Assembly: GCF_016907995.1 (NCBI RefSeq)
Contig: NZ_JAFBDA010000007.1
Span: forward strand, 62,001 to 126,000
Direction of reading: 5' to 3'
Length of the DNA stretch: 64,000 bases
Source of the DNA: Clostridium sardiniense
GTDB taxonomy: Bacteria > Bacillota > Clostridia > Clostridiales > Clostridiaceae
The translations under genes and the position numbers were made by a program. Of the stretch, positions 63,188-64,000 are shown one piece after another. The notes beneath the pieces were generated by a model. The model saw only the letters and a program-made list of their open reading frames with translations. It did not search any database and had not been told where the DNA came from. Within the stretch, counting starts at the first letter, position 1; each line of letters begins with the position of its first letter.

Positions 63188-64000
63188 TTATGCCCAGATT
63201 TCCTCATCAGTTGGAACTTTAGCATCTTCAATAACTCTTCCAATTCTTGATACGTTTATTAAGTGCTTGTAATCAAGGTTTTCTGATATTACATTGTTAC
63301 CCCAAGTTCCACATCCTAATGTTGTAGTTGGTGCAAATCCATTAGTTAAAGATCCTCCAGCTGTTGTTGATGATGGTGCATTAACAACTAATCTACTTAC
63401 TGTTAGATTAATTCCTGCCTTATCTATATTCTCTGGATTATTAGAATGAATAGCAGCTGAGTGTCCTTTTCCTTCTAAGTTTAGATTAGTTTGTGCAATC
63501 CTTATAGCATCATCAAATGTTTCATATTTAAATGAAGCCATTACAGGACACATTTTTTCCTTACATAAATCATCCTCTGCTCCGATTCCTTCAGCCTTTA
63601 ATAATATAACCTTAGTTTCTTCTGGAACTTCAACTCCTGCAAGTTCTGCAACCTTTTGTACTGATTGTCCAACAACATCCTTATTTATATGTCCATTAAC
63701 AAAGATTGTTTTTCTGAATTTATCTACAACTTCTGGATCATCTATATAGTAAGCTCCATTTGAAACTGCAGCTTTTATAACTTCATCATATTTATCAGCA
63801 GGTGCTATTATTGTTTGTTCTCCAGAACATATTATACCGTTATCAAATTTTCTTCCAGCTATTATTTTTGCAGTAGCATCTACAAAATCTACATCTCTAT
63901 CAATAATAACTTGTACATTTCCTGCACCAACTCCATAAGAAGGTTTTCCGCTTGAGTAAGCAGCCTTAACCACTCCCATTCCGCCAGTAGCAAGAACTAC
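63188..64000 (-). CDS. sucD: Succinate-semialdehyde dehydrogenase (CoA-acylating), C-terminal part
   Basis: A CoA-dependent aldehyde dehydrogenase, cut by the window edge; about 270 C-terminal residues are present. Visible parts are ATGGMGVVKAAYSSGKPSYGVGAGN (nucleotide region), the catalytic Cys in DNGIICSGEQTIIAP, and the C-terminal STTAGGSLTNGFAPTTTLGCGTWGNN. It should turn succinyl-CoA into succinic semialdehyde. It ends 28 bases before the 4hbD start, the C. kluyveri order, so the pair forms a succinate-to-4-hydroxybutyrate branch. Ethanol/acetaldehyde dehydrogenase relatives are the main alternative. Confidence 0.85.
   Translation of the reverse strand, partial: VVLATGGMGVVKAAYSSGKPSYGVGAGNVQVIIDRDVDFVDATAKIIAGRKFDNGIICSGEQTIIAPADKYDEVIKAAVSNGAYYIDDPEVVDKFRKTIFVNGHINKDVVGQSVQKVAELAGVEVPEETKVILLKAEGIGAEDDLCKEKMCPVMASFKYETFDDAIRIAQTNLNLEGKGHSAAIHSNNPENIDKAGINLTVSRLVVNAPSSTTAGGSLTNGFAPTTTLGCGTWGNNVISENLDYKHLINVSRIGRVIEDAKVPTDEEIWA

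Noticed and set aside
1..64000. Insertion sequence, prophage, or tRNA-flanked integration around the amine island
   Set aside because: I saw no transposase, integrase, tRNA gene or flanking direct repeat pair in the window, so any transfer origin cannot be supported here.

Overview
The window is AT-rich DNA from a low-GC, spore-forming Firmicute, most likely Clostridium sensu stricto. The support is strong AGGAGG-type ribosome binding sites, extreme A/T codon use, an alpha/beta-type small acid-soluble spore protein (54950-55144), a 4hbD/sucD pair of the C. kluyveri type at the right edge, and many genes typical of clostridia. The species cannot be fixed from the sequence alone. I saw no rRNA, tRNA, CRISPR array, prophage or insertion sequence.

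Left part (1-12.3 kb): a truncated membrane-anchored protein, a 51-residue Cys-containing protein, a candidate small RNA (about 859-1005), an M23 peptidase behind a TcaA-like membrane protein, a PHP phosphatase, an aromatic-acid-exporter-like protein, an intracellular GH18 protein, an AlaX-like editing protein, a nitroreductase, an ECF sigma/DUF4179 pair and a Ca2+/H+ antiporter.

Central island (12.5-32.6 kb): this is the striking part. A tyrosine T-box controls tyrS. It is followed by an AEC-type carrier and then by three pairs of a TyrDC-family amino acid decarboxylase (617, 623 and 617 aa) and an APC antiporter (about 470 aa). Two pairs run antiporter-decarboxylase on the minus strand; the middle pair is divergent, and its decarboxylase has an altered pocket. 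The antiporter promoters all have TTGACA with a 16-base spacer, followed by leader hairpins. Two of the decarboxylases share a conserved leader block, and the intergenic DNA is studded with TAATGCTT repeats. Next come a 33-residue membrane peptide with its own operator-like promoter, a tetR-MFS efflux operon, and an aspartate 4-decarboxylase. Each decarboxylation consumes a proton, and product/substrate antiport is electrogenic. The island therefore looks like an expanded acid-resistance and energy module that also makes biogenic amines. Tyrosine supply would be sensed by the tyrS T-box.

Middle to right (32.6-52.4 kb): recQ, small kinase/NUDIX/GNAT genes, a DJ-1/PfpI protein, a flavodoxin-ferredoxin fusion, a methyltransferase overlapping an ECF S-component, HD and GNAT proteins, the thrC-thrB-ACT threonine operon, a lipoprotein, ADP-ribose pyrophosphatase overlapping a Cas4/AddB-like nuclease, a DnaQ-fold protein that appears catalytically dead and carries eight tandem QEIER repeats, and a paralogous pair of about 110-residue proteins.

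Right end (52.6-64 kb): PspC, an ECF S-component, a P1 peptidase, a SASP, a two-component system with an ABC exporter that has a Met-rich loop, an AI-2E-type permease, a NifU-C-like scaffold, a nitroreductase, and 4hbD plus a truncated sucD for reducing succinyl-CoA to 4-hydroxybutyrate.
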